Source: CAVSJA01 sp963728145 (lineage in GTDB: Bacteria; Bacteroidota; Bacteroidia; Chitinophagales; Chitinophagaceae). From it: a stretch of 64,000 nt of DNA. Within the stretch, counting starts at the first letter, position 1. Each line of letters begins with the position of its first letter. The notes beneath the pieces are model-generated. The model saw only the letters and a list, made by a program, of their open reading frames with translations. It searched no databases and was not told the origin of the DNA. The stretch lies in the NCBI GenBank assembly GCA_963728145.1, contig CAVSJA010000009.1, positions 248,001-312,000 of the forward strand, in the 5' to 3' direction. The translations under genes and the position numbers were made by a program. Shown here one piece after another: positions 1 to 7,289 of the stretch.

Positions 1-93
1 GATCTGCAGGCCAGCAATTTTGCTAAAGGCACTTATGTTATTAAGCTGGTAACGGATACTGAGGTATTGGTTGAAAAGATAATAATTCAATAA
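1..93 (+). CDS. C-terminal end of a T9SS-secreted protein (partial)
   Basis: Thirty codons read in frame from the first base to a TAA stop. The peptide contains FAKGTYVIKL followed by a short strand ending KIIIQ, which is the usual pattern of the last two beta strands of a type IX secretion type A C-terminal sorting domain (F-x-x-G-x-Y-x-x-K). The domain directs an exported protein across the outer membrane by the PorU/SprA route. The catalytic or binding part lies outside the window, so the cargo cannot be named. The M1 peptidase at 61-63 kb ends in the same way. Confidence 0.7.
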   Translation, partial: DLQASNFAKGTYVIKLVTDTEVLVEKIIIQ

Positions 94-188
94 GCTCTTG
101 AGTTAAATCGAGGCGTGCAGGATAAAGTCTAATTGATGCAGACTCTATGTTGGTGTTCACAACATAAATTAGATTCATCGGTGCTGCG

Positions 189-212
189 CCGTCCCGCCGA
201 ATGGCGGGACGG
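189..212. repeat. Short GC-rich palindrome
   Basis: A 10-base stem (CCGTCCCGCC / GGCGGGACGG) closes on a four-base loop. The same CCCGCC...GGCGGG core lies inside the palindromic element at 34526-34646, so this is likely a solo copy of a dispersed intergenic repeat. I see no ORF here. Confidence 0.6.
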
Positions 213-288
213 CGTTTTGCCTTAAGGCAACGCTGCCAAAATCGTTTGGGTGTAGCAGCCTAATGTCTATTGATTAACCTGATTTTCG

Positions 289-326
289 TAGACGCCGGGC
301 GGGGACGCCCGGCGCAGCGGCGTCTA
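289..326. repeat. GC-rich inverted repeat
   Basis: The outer arms TAGACGCCG and CGGCGTCTA enclose a second stem around CGGGCGGGGACGCCCG. It lies in the gap at 94-420, which otherwise shows no coding potential. It could be a structured intergenic repeat or part of an RNA ending at the terminator at 421-457. Confidence 0.55.
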
Positions 327-420
327 AGCTAATTTCATTATCAATCGAGCTATGGTGTTCCCAGTATTAAATCTATAGTGAAATTTGCCGAAAGCGTAAT
401 GCTTCGCCGACGCAAATAGA

Positions 421-457
421 ACCGGAATAGTTGATTTCAATTATTCCGGTTTTTTTA
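421..457 (+). terminator. Intrinsic terminator
   Basis: A perfect nine-base stem (ACCGGAATA / TATTCCGGT) with a 12-base loop is followed directly by a run of T on the plus strand. The preceding plus-strand gene ends 330 bases upstream, so this may end a long 3' UTR or a separate small RNA. Confidence 0.75.
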
Positions 458-524
458 AGAAGAGGTCCGCGGCCTCTAAGGGTCCGGGGGAAAAAATTGA
501 ATTTCCGCACTGGATTACCTAACC

Positions 525-1028
525 CTACATCTCTAAGGTCTTTCCTTCCTCGATAACCACTTTATGCTTTTGGCCACCTTGATTAAAAGTATAGGTGCCT
601 ATTGGTACCGGTATTTTCATAGGGCCATCATTAGAAGTATACATCGTCTCACCTTTTTCATCTGATAAATCCCAATAAGATTGAGAGACAACATTGAGAA
701 CACCACACTTAAGTTTTGTGTCATGTCCCTTTTTAATTGGTACGTATAAAACGGGCACATTGTTAATCGTTATCTTATATTCCCCCATCGAAACAATAAC
801 AGATCCCTTATTATTGACTTCTGCATAGGAGTTGATGTATTTATTATCAGCCATGTTATAGATGTAAAGGATCCACTTGCTCCCTTTAGGATTATCAAAC
901 AGCAATCGCCCTGAGGCGCCCTTCAGGGTGTTGTTCTGAGTAAGTTTCCATTTGGCTGAATCGCCTTGAGAAAAGCTAAACGAATAAAGACAGCAAGCTG
1001 TAATAAGCAACAAAAAAAACTTTTTCAT
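525..1028 (-). CDS. Hypothetical secreted protein
   Basis: The 167-residue product begins MKKFFLLLITACCLYSFSFS, a clear Sec signal peptide. I took this ATG because the longer frame adds 15 residues that would bury the signal. The mature part is rich in beta-strand-forming segments (KWILYIYNMADNK, KITINNVPVLYVPIKKG, MKIPVPIGTYTF) and has a single Cys. I do not recognise a family. The gene stands alone, with no close neighbour on its strand. It probably acts in the periplasm or on the cell surface. Confidence 0.7.
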   Translation of the reverse strand: MKKFFLLLITACCLYSFSFSQGDSAKWKLTQNNTLKGASGRLLFDNPKGSKWILYIYNMADNKYINSYAEVNNKGSVIVSMGEYKITINNVPVLYVPIKKGHDTKLKCGVLNVVSQSYWDLSDEKGETMYTSNDGPMKIPVPIGTYTFNQGGQKHKVVIEEGKTLEM

Positions 1029-1335
1029 ATGCGAGTAGATTTGATTTGGGGAAGAAAATGTAGTTGCGACCAATGTCAGGCATTAACATAACCATCTAAA
1101 AAGCCTTTCAGAGTAGGTCCAGTTCATCAATTATTTCCGGATGGATTTCGAGTAGATATCGGAACTACCAAAGCAGAAGATGTCAACAAATAATAATTAT
1201 AGAATAATGGTCGCGCGATTCGGACTAAAAACGGGAAAGGTTTCCCTTCCTAAAAAACAATTCTAAATATACACTACTGGCCAGCCACAAACAATAACCT
1301 GAAAGTGGTAGATCAAGTTGAACGCCTAAAATATT
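1029..1335. other. Gap with nothing recognised
   Basis: I see no ORF, strong hairpin or repeat in these 307 bases between two minus-strand genes. Confidence 0.5.
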
Positions 1336-1578
1336 TCAATATCCAAGTTGAATAATAGCAGCAATGCCCGGTACAAAAACTTCGAATGGACGATAAAAAT
1401 CAGATGACTCAGTATTGATGGTAGCTTCGTTATCAATTCGCGTCAAGACAGTATCTTTTTTCAAAGCAGAGCCAGCCTGTACTGGCTCCTTGCTTCGATT
1501 GCAGGTCATTATGATTAGCATGAATAGAAAACCTGCTTGAACAACCTTTTGAACTGAGCTTTTATTTAACCATTTCAT
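1336..1578 (-). CDS. Small putative lipoprotein, hypothetical
   Basis: An 80-residue ORF. Residues 14-26 form a hydrophobic stretch (AGFLFMLIIMTCN) that ends in a possible lipobox cysteine, so it may be a small lipoprotein or single-span membrane protein. It lies 21 bases downstream of the XRE regulator and on the same strand, and could be the third gene of that operon. No family is recognised and the short length leaves doubt that it is translated. Confidence 0.4.
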   Translation of the reverse strand: MKWLNKSSVQKVVQAGFLFMLIIMTCNRSKEPVQAGSALKKDTVLTRIDNEATINTESSDFYRPFEVFVPGIAAIIQLGY

Positions 1579-1599
1579 TATTGCTGATAATTTATGTCG

Positions 1600-1806
1600 T
1601 CATTCTTTTGTATACTCCAATATATCTCCCGGTTGACAATCCAATACTTTACAAACCGCTTCGAGCGTGCTAAAGCGTATGGCTTTTGCCTTTCCGGTTT
1701 TGAGTATGGATAGATTCGCCAATGTCAGATCCACTTTTTCTGAAAGTTCATTCAGTGACATTTTTCGTTTGGCCATCATTACGTCAAGGTTTACTGTGAT
1801 CGGCAT
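1600..1806 (-). CDS. XRE-family helix-turn-helix regulator (YozG-like)
   Basis: The 68-residue protein is almost entirely one Cro/C1-type helix-turn-helix domain. MSLNELSEKVDLTLANLSIL covers helices 1-3, and TLEAVCKVLDCQPGDILEY is the typical end of this short family, which binds DNA as a dimer. Its start is two bases after the stop of the DUF2975 membrane protein. This membrane-protein/small-regulator pairing is common in Firmicutes and Bacteroidota. By analogy it likely regulates its own operon, possibly in contact with the membrane partner, but the signal is unknown. Confidence 0.88.
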   Translation of the reverse strand: MPITVNLDVMMAKRKMSLNELSEKVDLTLANLSILKTGKAKAIRFSTLEAVCKVLDCQPGDILEYTKE

Positions 1807-1808
1807 GG

Positions 1809-2348
1809 CTATACGGTTAATTCGTTTTCAGTTTGGATTTCAATTCCTCTTTTGAATATCTGCGCAATGAAGAATATCACTGCTGCAAACAATAAGAACT
1901 CGCCACCTCCTTCCAGGTTTTTTGGTAACCCTGGTAATACCAATCCTTTCTTAGTTAGCTGCTCTCCGTGTATATTCGCGACTACGTTGAGTATACCTGC
2001 ACTTAAAGCGATATAGCCGATTTTCGAGATCAACGAAGAAATTTCTTTGCTGAACGGATGGATAAGGTTAATCTTCGAAAAGACTTTAATGAGGAGGTAA
2101 AACATCAGCGCCTTCATGGCAGTGATCAGAACAATAACGGAGACCATTATTGAATACTGCCAAATACTATAATTATATAGCTCCGATAAGTTGAGTCCTT
2201 CGAATAGATTTTTTGCGCCTTCGGGATTGATAACAAGACTTACAAAAAATGAATAAAGTAGCCCCCCGGTTCTAACACAGAGACCAAGGAATATTAGCCA
2301 TGCTGTTATATGCATTCCCGGTAGAATTGGCTTCAATCTAGGTTTCAT
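1809..2348 (-). CDS. DUF2975 family membrane protein
   Basis: I start at the ATG of MKPRLKPILPG, because the upstream extension adds an unlikely second hydrophobic leader. The roughly 179-residue protein has four hydrophobic helices: near the N-terminus (ITAWLIFLGLCVRTGGLLYSF), around MVSVIVLITAMKALMFYLLI, around IGYIALSAGILNVVA, and near the C-terminus (EFLLFAAVIFFIAQIF). It ends FKRGIEIQTENELTV, typical of DUF2975, whose members sit directly upstream of an XRE regulator as here. The role of the family is not established; a membrane sensor or anti-regulator is the usual guess. Confidence 0.8.
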   Translation of the reverse strand: MKPRLKPILPGMHITAWLIFLGLCVRTGGLLYSFFVSLVINPEGAKNLFEGLNLSELYNYSIWQYSIMVSVIVLITAMKALMFYLLIKVFSKINLIHPFSKEISSLISKIGYIALSAGILNVVANIHGEQLTKKGLVLPGLPKNLEGGGEFLLFAAVIFFIAQIFKRGIEIQTENELTV

Positions 2349-2478
2349 AATCAATAATTGTGTTTTGAATAAGAACACAAATATCAACAAATATTTATCG
2401 AAAAACAATAAATTTTGAGTGAATTTCGGTAAAATGTGGATAACTAGCAGAAATTAGCCTTTAGATGGTATCTACCAT

Positions 2479-3210
2479 CTACCCTCTGATCAGGGTCTTT
2501 AGAAATTGCTGGACATTTTCTGATCTCCCAATTGGTTCTAACAAGAATATAAAGAGATTAACGGCGACAGCCAGAAAAGTGGCTGGATGCTTGAGTTTCC
2601 CGTACTTCCATGCGCCGGCCAAAAGCATTCCTATTATAACTATTTGCGTAATGTAAATCGGAAACATGATATCTACATTTGGCCACTCTTTGATATGTAT
2701 GTCCGTATAAAAAAGCTGTATACCCCTGGCAAGTGCAGGCATCATGATGATGAACACCGACGTAATTAGCCACCAGGAATGGTTCTCCAATTGCTTTCTG
2801 TGGATTATACTTTTTATTATGGCAAATCCAAAGGCCGTCATCATCACAATTTCTACTGCAGCAACCCCGAAGAAAAACCAAGCTTGAAAGGGTCCAAATC
2901 GTTCCGGCTCTTCCAGAGTTCGCTCAGTAGTGACAATATCCCTGTGCAACATACTCAGCGCAGTCAAACAAACTCCACCCGCTACAAACATCCCGATAAT
3001 ACCAATGGTCCTATGCCTGGATAGTTGACCATGTGTTGCATAGTAAGGTTGGACAATTAGAAATAGATACCAAACCGTTCCTGTCCAGTAGTGTACATGG
3101 ACAGACCATGCATTGTCGGTTAAATCTCCCCAGTAGTCGCGAAAAATGCCGGCCTGCATTATGACCATGGGAATGATCATCCAAAGGTGGAGGGTTTTGT
3201 ACCTGGCCAT
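2479..3210 (-). CDS. Seven-helix integral membrane protein, hypothetical
   Basis: The 243-residue protein has about seven hydrophobic helices and almost no soluble part. Several His residues lie near helix ends (HVHYWTG, SMLHRD), which could bind metal or heme, though no known heme-protein motif is complete. It starts ten bases downstream of the DinB-like gene on the same strand, so the two are probably co-transcribed. No family was recognised with confidence. Confidence 0.7.
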   Translation of the reverse strand: MARYKTLHLWMIIPMVIMQAGIFRDYWGDLTDNAWSVHVHYWTGTVWYLFLIVQPYYATHGQLSRHRTIGIIGMFVAGGVCLTALSMLHRDIVTTERTLEEPERFGPFQAWFFFGVAAVEIVMMTAFGFAIIKSIIHRKQLENHSWWLITSVFIIMMPALARGIQLFYTDIHIKEWPNVDIMFPIYITQIVIIGMLLAGAWKYGKLKHPATFLAVAVNLFIFLLEPIGRSENVQQFLKTLIRG

Positions 3211-3219
3211 TTTAATGAA

Positions 3220-3693
3220 TTAGGATGGACTTATTTGAAGCATCTTTTTTATCACTACAATCTGTCCCAAATGATAATGATTATGCTCGATGATACCGGT
3301 AAGATTTCGATACCAGTTCCCATATTTCTCATCTGCGAAGGTATCCCAAAGCTGCGATTCAGGCATTTTTTCAACCAGGTTGATAAGAGCATCAACATCG
3401 GCCTTAATTTTATGGAGTAACCTTCCCCAATCTTGCTGCGATTGAATCGATGGAAGATCGTAACTGAATTTATCGCTGGCATTGAGAGGATTTCCTTTCA
3501 AAACATTGAGCGCCGCAGTTACGTAGTAACTCATATGAAAAACAAGTGCCGCAATTGTATTTAGTGAATCGACTTTGGTTGTAGCTTCTTGCCAGGTTAT
3601 TCCTGTCAAAGTATCTTTCAAATTAACACCGGTATAATTTCCTCCGAAATAAAACGCGCGGAATTGACTGGCGAGTTGTGTTTGTAAGCTCAT
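3220..3693 (-). CDS. DinB-like four-helix protein
   Basis: Read from the internal ATG (MSLQTQLASQFRAFYFGG) the protein has 157 residues, normal for DinB/YfiT-like domains; the upstream extension looks non-coding. A His in LVFHMSYYV and the C-terminal EHNHYHLGQ match the three-His metal site that the fold uses to bind a divalent metal. Such proteins are often thiol-dependent transferases or hydrolases, but the substrate cannot be inferred. It is followed by the membrane protein gene at 2479-3210. Confidence 0.75.
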   Translation of the reverse strand: MSLQTQLASQFRAFYFGGNYTGVNLKDTLTGITWQEATTKVDSLNTIAALVFHMSYYVTAALNVLKGNPLNASDKFSYDLPSIQSQQDWGRLLHKIKADVDALINLVEKMPESQLWDTFADEKYGNWYRNLTGIIEHNHYHLGQIVVIKKMLQISPS

Positions 3694-3753
3694 AGCGATG
3701 ATTTTACTTATCGAAACTCTGTAATCTGATTGGCAACTCCAAACCTGCAGGAT

Positions 3754-3921
3754 CGTCATCCCCGCGGTGTGATTTCAAGAAGCTTGCGACAAAAGGCAAC
3801 CAAGCGGGGATCCCCTACCAACCAGTTTCCTATGCCTACAGGTTTCGAATAAGTTAGCTGGGGTTTCCCGCTTGGTTGCCTTTTATCGCAAGACTCCGAA
3901 AATCACACCGCGGGAATGACG
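3754..3921. repeat. Palindromic element family A, copy 1
   Basis: Imperfect terminal inverted repeats of about 56 bases (left from CGTCATCCCCGCGGTGTGAT, right ending ATCACACCGCGGGAATGACG) enclose a short centre. A close relative lies at 6316-6586, on the other side of the TonB receptor gene. No ORF is present, so this resembles a MITE or a large REP-type element mobilised in trans. Confidence 0.8.
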
Positions 3922-4022
3922 TTCCTTGGGGGAGTGGGGTTTTTCCATATTCGTAACCCCTCTTTCCAATATCGTAAGTCATTCGCTTCACCGTGAAGGA
4001 TATTTGCGCCAATAAATAATAT

Positions 4023-6242
4023 ATGAAGATGAGGAAGAAATTACTTGTTGCTGCTTTGGTTCTATCCAGCATCAACATTTTTAGCCAGGAAAAGAGCCAG
4101 GACGTCCAGGATTCAATCCACCACAAACAATTGCCAGAGATCACGATCGTTGGTCGAGGAAGCAAAAGCGATTACCAGCAAATGCCCGAAATCGTTGGAA
4201 CAAATATCTATGCAGGAAAGAAGAATGCATTGATCGTGTTGGATAATGTACAGGGTAATGTTGTTACAAACACAATGCGCCAGGTGATGGCAAAAGTTCC
4301 GGGAATTCATATTTGGGAAAGTGATCCAAGTGGAATTCAAATTGGAATTGCTGCACGTGGCCTGAGTCCCAACCGCAGTTGGGAATTCAATGTTCGCCAG
4401 AACGGTTATGATATCGCTGCTGATCCTTTCGGTTACCCGGAAGCGTATTATAACCCGCAATTACAAGCTGTTCAAAGAATCGAGGTCGTTCGTGGGGCAG
4501 GTTCATTGCAATACGGTCCGCAGTTTGGTGGATTAGTAAATTATATTTTGAGAAACGGATCCGAGATCAATAAAAAATTCGAATTCGAAACTCAACAAAC
4601 TGTTGGAAGCAATGCATTGTTTAATAGTTACAATGCAATTGGTGGTAAAACAGATAAGGTACACTATTATGCTTTCTTTGATCATCGCAATGGAGATGGT
4701 TGGAGAGATAACAGTAAATACTATACCAATGCAGGCTTTGGAACAATTACTTACTATCTGAATCCAAGGTTTTCTTTGAGCGCAGAGTTGATGTATTCGC
4801 ATATCCGCAGCCAACAGCCGGGTGGTTTAACTGATGCACAAATCCCCGTTGATGCGCAGCAAAGTTTCCGCGAAAGAAACTGGTTCGATATCCAATGGAC
4901 AACTCCTGCCCTGATCGCGTATTACCAGATCAATGAAAATACAAGATGGAATACGAAACTATTTGCAACCATCGGTAACAGGAATAGCGTTGGTTTTCTC
5001 CAATCCATCACCACGAAAGACTCAATCAATCCAGCAACAGGTGAATACAATAACCGCGAAGTGTCAATGGACAAATACCGCAATTATGGATTGGAAAGTC
5101 GGATCATTACTGCATATGATTTAGCTGGAATGTCTAACACGCTTTCTGCTGGTATTCGTTTGTACACGGGTACTACACATCGCCAGACAAGTCCTAAAGG
5201 AACAACCGGATCGGACTATGATGTTAGCGTTGAAGGGGCATTTTACAGGGATATCCATTTTGAATCAAGGAATGCGGCTGTTTTTGTTGAGAATATTTTT
5301 CGCATCACTGAGAAATTCATAATCATCCCTGGGATTCGTTACGAATGGTTAGAAGGTGCAGCTTCCGGAATTAATAACACCGTTAATGGAGTTCCTCAAT
5401 ATTTACAGAATGTAACGCATGCACGTAGCTTCTTGCTGGGCGGAGTGGGCGCTGAGTTTCATGTTACAAAGAAAACTGAGTTCTACGCCAATTTCACCCA
5501 GGCTTATCGTCCCATCCAGTTTGCAAACCTGCAGGCTCCTCCAACAACAGATATTGTTGATCCTAACCTGGAAGATGCGAAAGGATATAATGCTGATCTC
5601 GGTTACCGCGGAAAGGTTCAGAATTATTTGCAATTTGATGTAAGCGCTTACTATCTTCAGTATGATAATCGCGTAGGCACAATAACGGTTACGAATCCTC
5701 CGGGAACAACTCCAGCGACTTATCGCTTCATCACTAACGTTGGCGCAAGTACAAGCAAGGGTTTCGAAGGTTATGTTGAATTCAATGCGCTTAAAGCATT
5801 TACAAAGAATCAACATACAGATCTGATCATTTTTGGATCGTATGGCTATACTGATGCTAAATACAGTGGTGATCACAAAGACGCTGCAACAAAAGGAAAG
5901 AAAGTTGAAAATGCTCCATTGAATATTTTTCGTGGTGGTGTTACCGCCGGGTATAAAAATATTCTCGTAACAGGCCAGATCAGTTATGTTGGCGAAACAT
6001 TCTCTGATGCAAACAACACGATTACACCAACAGCAAACGGCAATACTGGTTTGATCCCTTCGTATACCGTTACAGATCTTACGGCGACTTACAAGTTCTC
6101 AAAAGGATTTAATATCAAAGCTGGTGTCAATAATCTCACCGATGAAAGGTATTTCACTCGTCGAGGCGGCGGTTATCCCGGACCCGGTGCATTGCCGGCA
6201 GATGGAAGGACTTTCTTTTTGAGTGTTGGAGCTAAGCTTTGA
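4023..6242 (+). CDS. TonB-dependent outer-membrane receptor (FecA-like)
   Basis: The 739-residue protein begins with a signal peptide (MKMRKKLLVAALVLSSINIFS). A plug domain follows: MRQVMAKVPGIHIWE, the turn QRIEVVRGAGSLQYGPQ and GGLVNYI are hallmark plug motifs. A roughly 500-residue 22-strand barrel follows and ends in an aromatic-rich strand (FFLSVGAKL). There is no N-terminal carboxypeptidase-like domain, unlike the SusC protein at 21-24 kb. The plug resembles ferric-citrate/siderophore receptors, so an iron chelate is the likeliest substrate, imported with TonB energy. The gene is monocistronic and both neighbouring gaps hold family A palindromes. Substrate assignment is inference. Confidence 0.88.
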   Translation: MKMRKKLLVAALVLSSINIFSQEKSQDVQDSIHHKQLPEITIVGRGSKSDYQQMPEIVGTNIYAGKKNALIVLDNVQGNVVTNTMRQVMAKVPGIHIWESDPSGIQIGIAARGLSPNRSWEFNVRQNGYDIAADPFGYPEAYYNPQLQAVQRIEVVRGAGSLQYGPQFGGLVNYILRNGSEINKKFEFETQQTVGSNALFNSYNAIGGKTDKVHYYAFFDHRNGDGWRDNSKYYTNAGFGTITYYLNPRFSLSAELMYSHIRSQQPGGLTDAQIPVDAQQSFRERNWFDIQWTTPALIAYYQINENTRWNTKLFATIGNRNSVGFLQSITTKDSINPATGEYNNREVSMDKYRNYGLESRIITAYDLAGMSNTLSAGIRLYTGTTHRQTSPKGTTGSDYDVSVEGAFYRDIHFESRNAAVFVENIFRITEKFIIIPGIRYEWLEGAASGINNTVNGVPQYLQNVTHARSFLLGGVGAEFHVTKKTEFYANFTQAYRPIQFANLQAPPTTDIVDPNLEDAKGYNADLGYRGKVQNYLQFDVSAYYLQYDNRVGTITVTNPPGTTPATYRFITNVGASTSKGFEGYVEFNALKAFTKNQHTDLIIFGSYGYTDAKYSGDHKDAATKGKKVENAPLNIFRGGVTAGYKNILVTGQISYVGETFSDANNTITPTANGNTGLIPSYTVTDLTATYKFSKGFNIKAGVNNLTDERYFTRRGGGYPGPGALPADGRTFFLSVGAKL

Positions 6243-6315
6243 TGGTGGGCAATGGTGAATGGTCAATGGTGAATAGTGAATGGGCAATGGCCCAGCCCTA
6301 AAGAACTTCATCGCC

Positions 6316-6586
6316 GCACCTATGATCGTCGTCTCCGCACCCAATGATCGTCATCCCCGCACCAATGATCGTCATCCCCGCGGTGTGATTTCAGGAATCT
6401 CAGAAAATCAGGGACCAAGCGGGGATCCCCTACCAACTAGTCAGCAATTCGTTCGCGAACGACTCGATGACTAGTTGGTAGGGGATCCCCGCTTGGTTCC
6501 TGATTTTGTTGCAAGTTCCGAAATCACACCGCGGGGATGACGATCATCAGTGCGGGGATGACGATCATTGGGTGCGGGGAGACGAT
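6316..6586. repeat. Palindromic element family A, copy 2, with repeated ends
   Basis: The core (about 6370-6542) shares its arms with copy 1 (CCCCGCGGTGTGATTTC and a CAAGCGGGGA inner arm). Outside it, a unit of about 23 bases ending ATGATCGTCATCCCCGC is present three times on the left, and its complement at least twice on the right, giving a larger nested palindrome of about 270 bases. The centre holds TTCGTTCGCGAACGA. No coding sequence is present. Confidence 0.78.
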
Positions 6587-6653
6587 GCGCGAGTGCATGT
6601 TTTCAAAAATTTCCTACCTTAATTCTTCTTTCTAATCCATCTACTCAATCCTT

Positions 6654-7289
6654 ATGGCCTTATCTCAAAAATTCATACTTCCCAGCTCTGAAATGCGCTG
6701 GTTTTATAATTGGAACCAAAACGATTTCCAATCTGTACTCGACTGGCTGAAATCAATACTCAAAGAACTTTCTGCAGAACCAGATCGGGAAGACTATTAT
6801 CTACATACCGGCAATCCTGATAAAGGAATTAAACTTCGGCCATATGGCAGCAAACGTCATCTCGAGATGAAATTTCTTTCCAACCAGGAAAACAGAATTA
6901 GCCCATTCAAAGGAAGAAAAGAAGACTGGACAAAATGGAGTGTTCCTTTACCAAAAGAATTCAAAGTAGATGTGAAAGTAGATCCAAAATGGATTGGAGT
7001 AGAGAAAACACGTTATCTACTTAAGATCAGCCTGACTCAATCCACACCCCGCGTCTTGCAAGCGGATGGAAAAGGAACTAAAGAAGGATGCAATGTTGAA
7101 TTAACACAACTAAGGGTTAAGGAAAAGAAATACTGGACTTTCTCATTTGAATCATTTAGTAAATCCGGTAAAGAAGAAAAGAATCTTGAAAATGGGCTCG
7201 AATTTCTCTCGCTTAAAAATCCTCCTGAAATCATTCAAACAGGAATCAGTTGCGGATATATGGAATGGATAATCAAAGAAGTGCTTTAG
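6654..7289 (+). CDS. Hypothetical protein, possibly CYTH/VTC-like
   Basis: A 211-residue cytosolic protein without signal peptide. Beta-rich segments with alternating charge (KGIKLRPYG, HLEMKFLS, KTRYLLKISL, NVELTQLRV, YWTFSFESF) recall the tunnel strands of CYTH/triphosphate tunnel enzymes, which carry ExK and KxR pairs. The match is by eye, and the N-terminal ExExK motif is not clean. The stop codon TAG overlaps that of the convergent polX gene by two bases, leaving no room for a terminator. Function is unassigned. Confidence 0.65.
   Translation: MALSQKFILPSSEMRWFYNWNQNDFQSVLDWLKSILKELSAEPDREDYYLHTGNPDKGIKLRPYGSKRHLEMKFLSNQENRISPFKGRKEDWTKWSVPLPKEFKVDVKVDPKWIGVEKTRYLLKISLTQSTPRVLQADGKGTKEGCNVELTQLRVKEKKYWTFSFESFSKSGKEEKNLENGLEFLSLKNPPEIIQTGISCGYMEWIIKEVL

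Noticed and set aside
9..458. Possible small RNA gene in the gap ending at the terminator
   Set aside because: A terminator and two palindromes are present, but no promoter and no recognised RNA family were seen, so only the parts are listed.
3945..3985. TCGTAACCCC...CGTAAG upstream of the TonB receptor as an ECF promoter
   Set aside because: The -10 core reads CGTA and the spacer differs by one base from the micropeptide promoters; too weak to call.
5403..5876. 157-residue minus-strand frame inside the TonB receptor gene
   Set aside because: Antisense shadow of the barrel coding sequence.
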